Positions 22,427-34,185 of a DNA stretch of 64,000 nt are shown here, piece after piece. Source of the DNA: Amaurobius ferox (lineage: Eukaryota; Arthropoda; Arachnida; Araneae; Amaurobiidae). A program made the translations under genes and the position numbers. The stretch is from assembly GCA_951213105.1 (NCBI GenBank), contig OX578146.1, positions 113,812,127 to 113,876,126 of the forward strand. The letters are read 5' to 3'. The notes beneath the pieces were generated by a model. It did not search any database. It was not told the origin of the DNA and saw only the letters and a program-made list of their open reading frames with translations. The number at the start of each line of letters is the position of its first letter. Positions within the stretch are counted from its first letter, which is position 1.

Positions 22427-25290
22427 ATGTGTGTGTATGTGTGTGTCTGTTTAGATTTTGTATTCACTGTAACTCAAAAGCTAATTGACTGAATTTCATA
22501 ACATCTTATAGGTAAGCCACTTGTAAGTTACCCTGGTGCTGATTAGATTTTGGATCGGAAAAAAATAACCTGCATTTTTTTGCGAAATGACCCGCAAAAA
22601 TTGTATGTATCCACTCTAGCTGACAAACTAATTGACCAAATTACACAAAATTTAGTAGATAAGCCCCTTGTGGAATAGCCCCTTTGGTGCTGGTTAGATT
22701 TTAATATGACAAAATAATTCGTCTTTTTTTGCGAAATGGTCCTCAAATCTAAAATATACGATCTAAAATAAAATACTATGTATGATAAAATGTATCAATT
22801 AAATGCTTGTTTTATACGTAATTTTTAACGGCAAAAGAAATAACATCAACCTCATTACTCCAAGATGGACCATCCTCGAAATATTTAATTTTCTTATTTT
22901 GAAGAACTGAAGACGTTTTTCACTGTAGTTAAAGAAACTGTTTAATGAAATTTCTTAAAACTTGTAGTTAAGTCTCTTAATGACTATCCTGCTGCTGATT
23001 AGATTTTGATAATATTCGAAAAAGTATAATCGATTCGTATTTGCGAAATGGCCCGCAAAAACACTGAAAATCTGAAATAAATGACTAAAATTATTGAATT
23101 GTATTAACCAAAGTACTTGTTCTTCAAGTAAATGTTGACAACTAATCGAATAAGATTGACCTCATGACTGTATGATGAACCATTTTCCAGATATTTTAGT
23201 GTTTTAAATTTCTGAGGACCTGAAGAATGAAACGATGCCAGATGAAACGGTCCAATGGAAAAGCAAATTAGATATAATATCAGAAAAATACCCATATGCT
23301 ATTTTCTGCAATTAAACTCAATTTAATGCGTAATGAAATAAAAAATGACGAAATGAATTTGAATCTGCAAGGAAAGTCATGTACTGCCCACATCAGATTT
23401 ATTACTTTCCCTGCAATACGTGGTAATGTATAGGGAATGTATTGGAATCGTGTCGAAAATCGCAACTCGAGTTTTCGACTGATCTAGACGTTTTGGGATC
23501 TCTAGAACACGAAAAAACTATTTTTAGAATGACGTCTGTGTGTATGTCTGCAATGTATGTATCCACTCTAACTCAAAAACTACTGTACCAAATTCCATAT
23601 AATTTGGTAGGCAAGTCACCTGTGTGTGACTCTTGTGCTGATTATTTTTTGGTATTATTCGAGAAAAAAGAATCTGCCTTTTCTTTTAGAAATGGCCAGC
23701 AAAAGAAATGGCCAGCAAAAACTGTCTGAATCCATTCTAGCTGAAAAACTGATAGACCAATATTCATGAAATTTGTTATATAAATCACTTTTATGTTACC
23801 CTGGTGCTGATTAGATTTTGGTACGATTCGAAATAAAAGAACCTGCCTTTTTGTGAAATAGCCTTAAAAATTCTTATGTATCTACTATTTGGTCTATTAG
23901 CACTAGCTGAGAAACTAATTGACCAAATCTCACAAAATTTGGTAGATAAGTTGCTTGTGAATTACTTTGGTATGGGTGAGATTTTGGTATGCTGTAAACA
24001 AAAAGAACTTTCCTTTCTTAAAGAAATGATCCGCAAAATTAGTAAATAAAAAAAATATACTACAAATGTGTCAATTAAATACATGCATTATACGTAATTT
24101 TTTGGCGATGAAACGAATAAAATCAACCCCATTACTATAAGATGGACCTTTCTCCAGATATTGAAGTTTTTAATTTAGGGGAACTAAAGATATTTTTCAC
24201 TGTAGTGAAAAAACTAGTTAATGAAATTTCTTAAAATTTAGTAGTCTCTTTCCTTGATGGTTATTTTGAAACTGATCAGATTTTGGTATGATTCGGAAAA
24301 ATATAACTGACCCGTTTTGCGAAATGGCCCGTAAAGATTGTGAAAACGTGGAATACATAAAATTGCTGAAAGGCATTAATTAGTTACCTGTTCCTAATGC
24401 AATTTTTGACAACACAGCGAATAAGACTAAACTCCATGACTCTAGGATGAACCGTTCTCGAGATATATAATTTTTTTCGATTTTTGAACAGCTGAAGAAT
24501 TTAAAGTGTTACCAAATTATGTTACCAAATGAAACAAACATGCATTAATTCTGCCAATTGGGTATGATATTGTATCCATGTTATTTTCTGAAATTATACA
24601 TAATTTAATGCATGATGAAATAAAAAAGTAAAAAAATGAATTATAATTTGTAGGGAAAGCTGCTCCCATCAGATATTTTACGAAGTTTTGAAAATTTAAA
24701 GCAGTAAACGTAAATTTCTTTACTTCGGGCAGAGATCAAGTGAATGATTGCTTTGCAAAAACAGTTAGCTTACTAGCGGTCACTAAATAGTGCATATAGA
24801 AACCAGATTTTGTAGCAATCAGTTTTCCACTAAGTTATGTATGTCTATTACTTTCTATCTTTAATAGTTTATTTTGAAGTTTAGAATACATTTCGAGTGA
24901 AAGTAAGAAAATTATAACAAAACCTCACTCGAAAATTTTTTTTTAATATATTTTAGAAGAAAAATAGATCAAAACAGTAAAATAGATTTTTGTATTGCCA
25001 GGAATGCTACAATTCATACGACAAAAGAAATAAACATTGCTTTAGATTTTTACTTTCTTTATACACATTGCATAATGTATAGGGATTGCAGCTGGGTCTA
25101 CAATTCGAATTCAAGTTTTCGACAGGAGACCACGTTCCAAGGATCCCTTAACTCGAGTCAAATGTTTTTGAGGTGATGTCTGTGTGTTTCTGTTAGGGTG
25201 TGTGTCCGTGAGTCTGTTGATGTGATATCATATGGACGAATAGGGTGTTATGAAAATTATTTGGTACGATTATTACAACCCGTGAATACG

Positions 25291-25345
25291 CCGGCCGTCC
25301 AAATGGTTGCTTAAGTCTTCGGATGAGTCGGACGGTCTGGGTCTT
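25291..25345 (+). mobile_element. 55-bp tail-only SINE insertion
   Basis: Carries CCGGCCGTCCAAATGGTTGC ... GTCGGACGGTCTGGGTCTT, the same tail hairpin as at 6329-6390. It is flanked by near-identical 15-bp direct repeats, CAACCCGTGAATACG (25276-25290) and CAACCCGTAAATACG (25346-25360). No pol III promoter is included, so it could not transcribe itself. Confidence 0.85.
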
Positions 25346-26229
25346 CAACCCGTAAATACGGGAAGCCTAGTGATTTTAAAAGCACTCAAACGTTTGGAAG
25401 AACCCCCTACCTATTTTCGAATGAATTTTTGAAAAATCATGAAAAATACGTATATTCAATAATATTAAACATGCAATCATTTTTTATACATAACATTTTA
25501 TTTTAAAACTAACAATAAAAACTAGGCGCTAACCATTATCAAGCTATTACACGTTTTTCAAATATATTTATCTAAAAATTACATAAAAATAAACGGTAGT
25601 AATTTTCATCAAATATGAAAAAGGTGGCGACACATTTGGCGAAATATCGCCAACTTGTAGACTTTATGTAACTCCAAATTAACGAAAATATCGTGAAATT
25701 GGAAAAAAATGACTCTAAAATTACGAAAATGACGTCAAATTGATAAATTAATAATATTTATCGTATTTAAATATAATATAATGAAATATATTGCTAGCAG
25801 ATGTAAGTACTATTCTCAGTTATTAAAAAAAAAAGAAAAAAATTGCGAGAAATGTAACTTAATCTGAGACTTTAAAATATTACAGGAAATATCCCGATGG
25901 CAGTGTACTTTTAAGCGTTAAAAAGACTCTGCCCTAAATCTTGTGCATCATTATTTCGCATTGAAAGAATTAGAGTACTTGCTTTATGTGAGGAATGTCA
26001 TGTGCTGCTCACAACTAATTTATATCTATTAGTTTCTTATATGTAAGCATCGAAAAGTCTTTACATTTTTTGCAAATGCTCAGATTTTAGTTAGACATTC
26101 CGACCAAATTCGTTGGAAGACCATAACAAATGACCTAAATATTCTCACTTCAAGATCCATTTCAAGGTCACACTGTAGCAAACTCTCCAGATTAAATTTT
26201 GTCTATTACCTAAGTTAACCGTTCTAATC

Positions 26230-26610
26230 CACAACATTCTAATAAACGCACACATCAATAATTTGGAGCAAGATTCCTTCCAAATAACAGTTGATTACAG
26301 TTTTATAATCAAATTTAACATGTATTTTCCAACTTACACATGCGTGTAAACGAAATTAATCTTGTTATAGAAAATTTCTACCCGCGTCTCCTTCCAAATT
26401 AGCTGCCAGACTGTGTTCACAGTTAAGAACTGGGCTTTCTAAATTATAAACACCAACGGTACTCGTTAGCGCCGGATTTCAATGCATTTCAATGTTATTA
26501 GATTACATGCTTGATATTGGTCAAGAGGTGATATTTTAACGACATTTTACTTTATGTAGTCATGATGTCAGTAGATATTGCATGAAACTTACAGTAATTA
26601 TTGTAGATGG
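26230..26610 (+). repeat. Dispersed repeat D, copy 1
   Basis: Shares with 30900-31265 the ordered phrases AAATTTCTACCCGCGTC, AGCTGCCA.ACT, CAGTTAAGAACT, GCCGG.T, ATTTTAACG.C.TTTTACTTTA and CGTAGAT/TGTAGAT. Non-coding. Confidence 0.75.
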
Positions 26611-26650
26611 TATAAATTTTAAGTAGTGTTGTTACACTGTATAGAATTTG

Positions 26651-26982
26651 TCAAGCAGCATCGGGCGCGGTTAGTACTTGGTGGGTGACCACCTCGGAAC
26701 ACCACGTGCTGTTGGCCATCTCGGGTGCGGTATCCCCGTGGTTTGCGCGCTAGATTTGCACGCTACCACAAATGCCGCCGTGTTCATGCGGAGTACGATC
26801 ACGTTAAACATGTGGGTCCGTAAGTCCTTCCGAGAGGTTGGTGGTAGGGGAAGGAGGGTACGGTCCCTGTGGATGCCTCCCCCACTGGGTTCCGGTCTAA
26901 ATTGGGTGGCACTTCCCGGCAGTCCATACAGTTACCTTACACCTTTCTGGTAGGTCGGACGGTCTGGGTCTCAACAACAACA
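26651..26982 (+). mobile_element. SINE with a 5S rRNA-derived head joined to the tRNA-SINE body
   Basis: The first ~65 bases (AAGCAGCATCGGGCGCGGTT, AGTACTTGGTGGGTGACCAC, GGAACACCACGTGCTGTTGG) match the 3' half of 5S rRNA, including its internal promoter region. Next comes GGGTGCGGTATCCCCGTGG...GCGCGCTAGATTTGCAC, which aligns with the tRNA head at 12084, but the B box is missing. Then follows the shared body (TGTTCATGCGGAGTACGATC) and tail ending in CAA triplets. Perfect 15-bp duplications (ACTGTATAGAATTTG) flank it at 26636-26650 and 26983-26997. A 91-codon frame through it is an artefact. Confidence 0.9.
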
Positions 26983-28631
26983 ACTGTATAGAATTTGATA
27001 TGGGCTACACACCATTTTCCCTATATAGTGTAATTCATGTATTTCTTTCACAGTAAAAAAAAAAAATCTATTGTAGGCAGCGCATGACTTTCCCTGTAGA
27101 CTCAAATTTACGTTCACTTTATTTCTTCAATAATTCATTATATTGAGTTTAATTGCACAGAATAACACACATAATTATTTAAAATTATACTGAATTTGCA
27201 TTTTTAATGCAATATTCGCCCTCATGTGGTAACTGGACTTATTTTCAAAGGTGGCGTAGCTAAAATTCGAAAAAACTGCAATATATCGAGAACGGCTAGT
27301 CCTAGTGTAATGGGGTTGGTCTTATTCTTTTCTTCGTTAAAAATTACGTATTAAACAAGCATTTAATTGTTATATTTCAGCTTACACATTTTTTTATGTT
27401 AGATTTAGACGATTTTTGAGTTTTATTTGGCAAAAAAGGCAGGTTATTTTTTTCCGAATCATACCAAAATTTAATTTAATCAGCACCAGGGTAATCCACA
27501 AGTGACTTATCTACAAAATTTTGTAAAAATTAATTTATTAGTTTTTCACCTAGAGTGGAAACGGGCATTTTTTGCGGGCCATTTCGGTAAAAAAGGCGAA
27601 ACTCGTGGAAAACTCGAGTTGTGACTTTCGGAATGATTCCAGTACTTTCCCTGTACATTACCATGTATTGTACGGTAAGTAAAAATCTGATGTGACCAGC
27701 AAATAACTTTCCCTGCAGATTGAAATTCATTTCGTCATTTTTTAATTCATTCTGCACTAAATTGAGTATAATTGCTGAAAATAACATGGATACTTTCTGA
27801 TATTATATCTAATTTGCTTTTTTAGTGCATTTGACAACTTCATTCTCTTTACGTTCTTCAGGTCCACAAAAAAAATCTCGAAAACGGTTCACCCTACAGT
27901 CATGGGGTTAGTCTTATTAGCTTAGTTATCAAAATTTACCATATATATATCAACATATTCAACATATCAGCATATTCAATATATCAACATATAATTATCA
28001 ACATATACATATATATTCATTTTAGTCATTTATTTCAAATTTTCACTATCTCTGCGGGACATTTCGCAAAAGAGGAGTTGGTTATATTTTTCTGAATCAT
28101 ATCAAAATCTAATCAGCATCAGTATAACCATCAGGGGACAAGATACAAGAATCATAATGAGTTGATAAATGAAAACATACTTGACGGAATGCTAATAAAT
28201 TAAAATTGAACAAACCGCCATTGCACATTTCTAAAATATATATTTGGTTCTGAGCAATTGAAACATTATGTAACTATAAAGTTAAAAAATTTTAAACGAC
28301 CACTAATAAGGGTTTACATGTCTTTACAATATTTTCTATTCAAATAAACACATTTCAACAGAAACAATCAGGAAAATGCATATACTGTTTTGCTAATGAA
28401 ATGTTTTATTTAGTTATTTCTAACTATATTTGGCGTGATTTGTTTTAATATTCGACAGAATTTTAACCATAGTCTTAAAGAGATTGAGATAAAACTCCTA
28501 TGGTTGAAAAGCTAGAAAATACCATATCGTTTTGATAATTATATCTAGGTGTCGTTACTGTTAGAAATGTTACATCAGTTCTTATTTACACAACAAAAAA
28601 GCGTAGTGTTTAATATATGCAATAAGCAAAA

Positions 28632-29365
28632 AGTATTTTTCCCAGTTGTAAAGCCTCGCATGTCCGAGCAATCGGAAAGGACGAGGGTACGAAATGGTTT
28701 CCGAGTTGTAGAGCTTCGAATGTCCAACAATCGGACAGGACGAGGGTACAAAATGATTTCCCAGTTGTAGGGTCTCGACTGCCCCAGCAATCGTACAGGG
28801 ACCAGGGTACGAAATGGTTCCCAGTTGTAGAGCCTCGAGTGCCCCAGCAATCAGACAGGACTAGGATTCAAAATGATTTCCCAGTTGTGGAGTCTCGAAT
28901 GCAGCAACAATCGTACATGACGGAATTTTTTTCCAGTTGTAGAGCCTCGGATGCCCCAGCAATCGGACAGGATGAGGATTCGAAATGATTTCCCAGTTGT
29001 AGAATCTCGAATACCCCAGCAATCGAACAGGACGTGGGGACGAAATTGTTTCCCAGTTGTAGAGTCTCTAATGACCCAGCAATCGTACAGAACGAGGGTT
29101 CGAAATGGTTTCCCAGTTGTAGAGCCTCGAGTGCCTCAGTAATCGGACTGGACGAGGATTCAAAATGATTTCCCAGTTGTAGAGTCTCTAATGTCCCTGC
29201 AATCGTACAGGACGGGGGTACGAAATGGTTTCCCAGTTGTAGAGCCTTGAGTAGCCTCAGCAATCGGACAGTACGGGGGTACGAAATGGTTTTCTTGTTG
29301 TAGAGTCTCGAATGCTCAGAAATAATACAGAACGAGGGAACGAAATGATTTCCCAGTTTATAGAA
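28632..29365. repeat. 60-bp minisatellite, about 12 units
   Basis: The unit (GTTGTAGAGCCTCGAATGCC, CCAGCAATCGGACAGGACGA, GGGTACGAAATGGTTTCCCA) recurs with GTTGTA at 28645, 28705, 28764, 28824, 28884, 28936, 28996, 29056, 29116, 29176 and 29236. Period is 60, with a 52-bp unit in the middle. Sixty is divisible by three, so long frames run through both strands (up to 207 codons, minus), giving 20-residue repeats such as LQLGNHFVPSSC. Stops, indels and symmetry across strands argue against a protein. Confidence 0.92.
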
Positions 29366-29414
29366 CATGGTACAGAATATATGTAAACAAATGTAAATTG
29401 AAAGATAAAATATA

Positions 29415-30718
29415 CACCGCTCACAACCGAAATCGCAACTCCATAAAGTTGTAGATGTAGTTTTATCTAAATCAGGCAATGGAAACAGCAAGGCGAGATA
29501 TGCAAATGATCACAGTTTCATTACGCATAGTGACGTAACACATTGCCGATCAGCAGAAACGTCAGGTCAAGGAGGAGCGATATCATAGCTAAATTGTAAC
29601 TTCATTGGTTTCAGGTTGTAAAAATCATCGCAGTATGCCAAGAATACGTCGAGTACCGCATACGTTCAGTTGTCGTCAACTGAACGGAAACAAATCATTA
29701 TTTTACGTGAAGGTGGATTGAGCCTTGGAAGGATCGCTGAACTATTGGATCGTGATGTGAGCACAGTTCAACGGTGTGAGTTACGGTTCGTGAGAGACAA
29801 TGAAATGATACGAAGATCAGGTAGTGGAGCTCCTAGGTGTAACACACCACGTGAAGATCGTATGCTTCAGAAAAGCGCTGCGTGGGAGACGTTTACCACA
29901 GCAACCGTGTTACAACGAGATTTATCCCCCACTACAGATAACGTGGTTTCGACGCAAACAATTCGAAACCATTTGCATGACGCAGGAATCCAAAGTAGAC
30001 GACCTTTTCGACACTTACCGTTTCAATGTCTTCACCAGTTACGTCTCCTCCAGTGGTGTCAAATGAGACACAATTGGTCGACAGAATGGCGAAACATTCT
30101 GTTAACGGATGAATTACGATTCTGTTTTGGCATGCCAGATGCCCGTACTAACGTATGGCGGGTCTTTCAACAACGCCACCAGGAATCTGTTTCTATCAGT
30201 CACCACACAGACCCTCTAAGTCGTATCATCGTTTTGAATGGTATAACATTTGGTGGACGAACACCTTTGGTCCACGTTTCTGGCAGTATCACGGCTCAAC
30301 GATACGTCTTTGACATTATGAGATCTGTGGTACAGCCATATCTGTCAACCAGGCCTGGACTGCTTTTTCAACAAGATAATGCCAGGCCACATACTGCACG
30401 GCTAACTATGAATAGTCTACAAGGATTTTAATATCCTTCCTTGGCCAGCACATTCCCCGGATTTGTCGCCAATTGAGCATATCTGGGACATCATGGGTCG
30501 CCAATTAAAAGAACTCCCAATTCCAGCAAACCATGTTCAGTTACAAGCACAATTCCATGCTGTGTGGAATGTCATCCCTTAGCACACCATTGACAATATT
30601 ATTGACGGGATGCCTCATCGTATTCAATCCCGCATAGTGACTCGCGTTGGGCCTATTGTAAATTTCACACAGATACATCAATTTCTTCATGGTGTTGCGA
30701 TTTCAGTTGTGAGCAGTG
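29415..30718 (+). mobile_element. Tc1-like transposon with both terminal inverted repeats (Tc1-2)
   Basis: The 28-bp ends are at 29415-29442 (starting CACCGCTCACAACCGAAATC) and 30691-30718 (reverse complement starting CACTGCTCACAACTGAAATC). They match at 25 of 28 positions and both are bordered by TA, the Tc1/mariner target duplication (29413-29414, 30719-30720). Length is 1304 bp. The transposase inside is broken in three places, so the element is immobile unless helped in trans. Confidence 0.95.
29635..30690 (+). pseudogene. Tc1-like transposase, recently broken
   Basis: The ATG at 29635 begins MPRIRR, which I take as the family start. A one-base frame change before about 29665 moves into the long frame (SSTERKQIIILREGGLS). 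That frame holds two helix-turn-helix regions (LGRIAELLDRDVSTVQRC near its residue 20; TQTIRNHLHDAG) and DDE residues in TDELRF and FQQDNARPHTAR. A second frame change at about 30427-30431 is needed to reach the third acidic residue in SPDLSPIEH, then a TAG stop occurs near 30581. I count 32 residues between the second Asp and that Glu. Otherwise the sequence is well preserved. Confidence 0.9.
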
Positions 30719-30899
30719 TATTTCAATGCGTGGGAAAATGCACTACTTTGAGAGAAATTTAAATTGTGCTCATATAATTTTTTCCGAAAAATCAGCAGTT
30801 TAAATAAATATTATTTAATTCATCAAGCGCCAAAATCGCAGTGATCTAGATTTACGCCAAACTTACCCTTTCCCCCAAATTAACGCTAACGATTGACAT

Positions 30900-31265
30900 T
30901 TAGAGAATAGTTTCATGCTATAAATAAACTCTGAACAAAATTCCTTGCCTAACAGCTGATTACGCTTTCATAATCTAATTTAACATATTACCTAACTTTT
31001 ACACGCAATTGATCGTGCTATAGGAAATTTCTACCCGCGTCCCTCCCAAATTAAGCTGCCAAACTATGTTATCAGTTAAGAACTAAATTATAAGCACCCG
31101 ACGTACTTGTTACTGCCGGGTGTAAATACATTTTGATGTCGTGTGATTACGACGTTTTCGGTATCGGTCTTCCAGACAGGGACATTTTAACGGCGTTTTA
31201 CTTTACGTCAATGAAAAGAAGGTTAGTAGATGTTTCATTAAATTTGGAGCGATTTTCGTAGATTT
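30900..31265 (+). repeat. Dispersed repeat D, copy 2
   Basis: See the copy at 26230-26610. It begins about 180 bp after the Tc1-2 right end. Confidence 0.75.
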
Positions 31266-32664
31266 AGGGAATGTTAGTAGCGTTGGTGACACCAAGCGTA
31301 ATTATCATGCGAGAATGTGACAGCGTATGATAAGTCAATGGAAGTAATAAGTATCCTTACGCTGCGTATTGAAACGTAATAGTTAATAATAAAAAATAGT
31401 TAATAATGAAAAGTAAAATTTCCGGATGGTAAGATTGCGCAGGTATTATCAAACAACAAACATAACATCAAATGTGATGAATTTACGGGCGTTATAATCA
31501 TTTGCTGAATGGCAACAAGCAAGTTATATATATATATATATATAATATATACATGAAGATGTTTAACACGTGACAATGCAAAATGAGGTATAATAATCAT
31601 TGTATGATAGTTCAAATAAAATCCAATTGCCAGCTTCGCTTCTACTCACTGTGTATTTCTAACATGTGACAATACAAATGGTCCAGAGAGATGGAAATCG
31701 CGAGTTAGAGGGCAGACGAGGACATAATGGCCCGCGTCCCCCTCCAACCTACAAAAAAAGAGGGGGGAATCCCTAAGATGAAATCGATGGAGATAGGCCA
31801 CAAAGGGCCTATGATTCGTAAAAAAGTAGAAAAGATCTCTGGAGAAAAGATATCTGATGAAGCTATTGAATGAGAAATGACATTGACAGATATTGTAGGC
31901 CCAAAGAATATATTGAAATATGTCTCAGTCAAAGAAGAAATGAAAAATTTAGAGCCAATTAAATTGTTATTTTCTGAGTATTATCGTTAAAATTTTCACA
32001 GATGCCCAGAGTGTTGATACCATGCATAGCTAGTAATTACTGTATTGAAGTAGGCTAAGCTCTTTTAACTTAATAAATATAATATTTTGATAATATTTAG
32101 CAAAACCAATTTCGTTTTGTGGCATGTCATAAAACTTACGTTGTTCATACAATTTCATATTCTTACAATACTGTCGGATCCATTTCTAATGTAATTTGTA
32201 AGTGTATATAAGGTGTAATAAAATAAATAATACTATTATTATTACTATTTCTAGGGACTCCACCCCTTCTCTTTATGGTTGTTAACCCAGGAGAGCTCGT
32301 CTGATAATATTTTGCACACTTCTGATCTTTCTGCAATTGCATCAAACTAAGCAGCTTTCCAATGTTGGTGTTTGACATCCTACTTTTCAACAGTGAACTT
32401 CCCTACATTTATATCTGCACCAAAAGTTATGCTTGCTGTATATATTTCTGACGGCTTACCAGCAGCTCCAGAGCGTTTTTCATTTTCATTATTAGTAAGT
32501 GAAGATTGTTTTCGGTATGGTGAGTTTTATAAAAAATAAGATACTGAATCTAAGCTGCATTAATAATCAGGTAAATATTTTATACGTGATCGTAAACAAC
32601 GAACGTAAACAACAATAAAAACCAAGTGTGCTCCATTTCACACGTCTAACATTTGTAATCATTT
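31266..32664. other. Mostly unassigned; GC-richer patch at 31680-31980
   Basis: 31680-31980 is richer in G and A (ATGGCCCGCGTCCCCCTCCA, then AGAGGGGGGAATCCC). In plus frames it reads like a decayed coding remnant with many stops. No family recognised. A short (TA)n lies at about 31527-31550. Confidence 0.35.
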
Positions 32665-32668
32665 ATAT

Positions 32669-33214
32669 TGTTGCGAATTCGCAATGTTTCGTTTGGCACT
32701 TCCTCTTTCGGCTGTCTCGAAGGCCAGACGAAGAAAATACAGTGCATGACGTGAAGATGACGTGAGCTCAAGTTTGCCAGAATTTCCCAATTAGAAGAAG
32801 GTTTTCTAGATGTAGCAATTTATCGAACATTTGGCGACTTCCGGAATGCTCCAGAAACTTCTCGATAGATCGATTATTCTCTGAGATAGAGATTTTCAGA
32901 AATTTCTATGGAGAGACTATTAAAAGGACTCACCCCTCCGTTGCAGTGGAAGTGACGAATTGCTGTGACGTGAGCAACATTGGACTGTGATTTTTGTCAT
33001 TGTTTTGAGAATAGTAGCTGCTATTTTGTGAAATTACTTTCGTCAACATTCTGTGAATAATATCAGTTATTTTGTGAAATTAGTTGAACATTTTTGATTG
33101 TACATTATTCCTGCTTACTTTGTGCTTGTGAATAAACGTAAGTTATCCAGAAACTTGGACTCGTTCTTGTATCCTGTGTATACACCTACAATTCTAGAGG
33201 ACACGTTCGTAACA
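32669..33214 (+). mobile_element. Solo LTR of an LTR retrotransposon
   Basis: Starts TGTTGCGAA and ends TTCGTAACA, so the termini are short inverted repeats beginning TG and ending CA. ATAT flanks both sides (32665-32668, 33215-33218), consistent with a 4-bp target duplication. A TATA-like CTATTAAAAGG lies near 32926 and AATAAA near 33131, at the spacing expected for promoter and polyadenylation signal. No gag-pol or second LTR is adjacent, which suggests LTR-LTR recombination. The length (546 bp) and features suggest the Ty3/Gypsy group, but superfamily is inference. Confidence 0.8.
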
Positions 33215-33218
33215 ATAT

Positions 33219-34185
33219 TTTATCTAAAAATCCATTTAGTGAATTTTCAAAATGTCTCATCTAATTGCAGTCAGCATCTGTCTAAGCAGTCTGACTCTGA
33301 GTCGAAATTTCTCTATAGGGTGATTAGGGGAGGCTATTTTCCCACATCTGGTTTATATTTGGAAAAGTCTCGTTATTGAGTTGGATATGAATAAACGTTG
33401 TGAATAACCATAGTTGTACGAAATTTGAAAGGAAAAAAACATTCCATTGTTAAGCTTCACTCTCCTACAATTTTTACATTCTCATGGTATAGAATATAGT
33501 ATAAAGGAAGTGTTGTTTTCATAAAAATTTTCGATTAAGAAATTTTGATGCTAATATATGTTTTAGAACGTCCTTAACACGTTATTTTTAGAGTGGTGTC
33601 CGTCTATCGGTCTGTCTGGCTGTAGTCGATTTCTGGTATACAAGGTAGGGGCCACAAATATTAATGGATTTTCACGAAACTTTATATCCGGGTTTGCTAT
33701 CGAAAAATCTAGAACTAGATAGGAGATTTCGAAATTATGAGAAAGTAGAGTTCGGCCACATTCTAGTAAATAAATACTTGCAACGAGAAATAGATGGACA
33801 CTATATTGTTCAAGAGTTATTACGAGTCGTTTACGATACGTCGGAAAATTCAATTTTCTTTAAAGAGTGTTATATCGCACGAACAAAGTCACTAAATTTG
33901 ATAAAATTATATCGTTAAATAAAATTTATGTATTGTCAAATAAAATTTAAGATGTACAAAAAGAGTTTTCGAATATTTACATATGAAGAAGCGCAATGAA
34001 ACATTCAAAATGTGATATGATTGGTAAAAATAATTTCCAAATAGATGTAGGTACTTACTACTTTGGGACGTTTGAATGGGCAGCAAACATCAAATATTTA
34101 TTTATAGGAAAACTATTAATTTACTTCCTAATTTTCATGAAAAAATAATATCCATATGACCATCTGGCTAAAATTTTAGTGGGAC
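33219..34185. other. Unassigned, AT-rich
   Basis: A patch at 33570-33640 (GAGTGGTGTCCGTCTATCGG, TCTGTCTGGCTGTAG) resembles the microsatellite-bearing repeats of the window. An 84-codon plus frame follows at 33664-33918, reading MDFHETLYPGLLSKNLELDR. No domain recognised; probably repeat-derived. Confidence 0.4.

Larger units (their letters stand above)
20585..28140. repeat. Cluster of family B copies in alternating orientation
   Basis: Repeated hallmarks include CTGATGTGGGCA.CACATG.CTTTCC, GATCCGTCGAAAACTCG, GTTTTGGGA.CTCTAGAACAC, GCGAAATGGCC.GCAAAA and CCTGGTGCTGATTAGATTTTG. They recur at roughly 20690-21700, 21690-22265, 22268-23400, 23405-24690, 25050-25270 and 27000-28140, in both orientations. 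(CA)n/(TG)n tracts sit at equivalent places (about 21465-21528 and 22370-22450). All short frames in this stretch derive from the repeat. Boundaries of single copies are not exact. Confidence 0.7.

Noticed and set aside
23442..23729. 95-codon plus frame, and other frames in 20.6-28.1 kb
   Set aside because: They derive from family B repeats. Homologous copies do not keep the frame.
26651..26717. A 5S rRNA gene fragment
   Set aside because: Only the 3' half is present, and it is fused to SINE body and tail within one target-site duplication.
26678..26953. 91-codon plus frame, and its relative at 11826-12068 (minus, 80 codons)
   Set aside because: Both are the SINE body read through in equivalent frames. 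They share sequence because the SINEs do.
28868..29491. 207-codon minus-strand frame with 20-residue repeats
   Set aside because: It is the 60-bp minisatellite read in an open frame and it runs into the end of the Tc1-2 element. The opposite strand is equally open.
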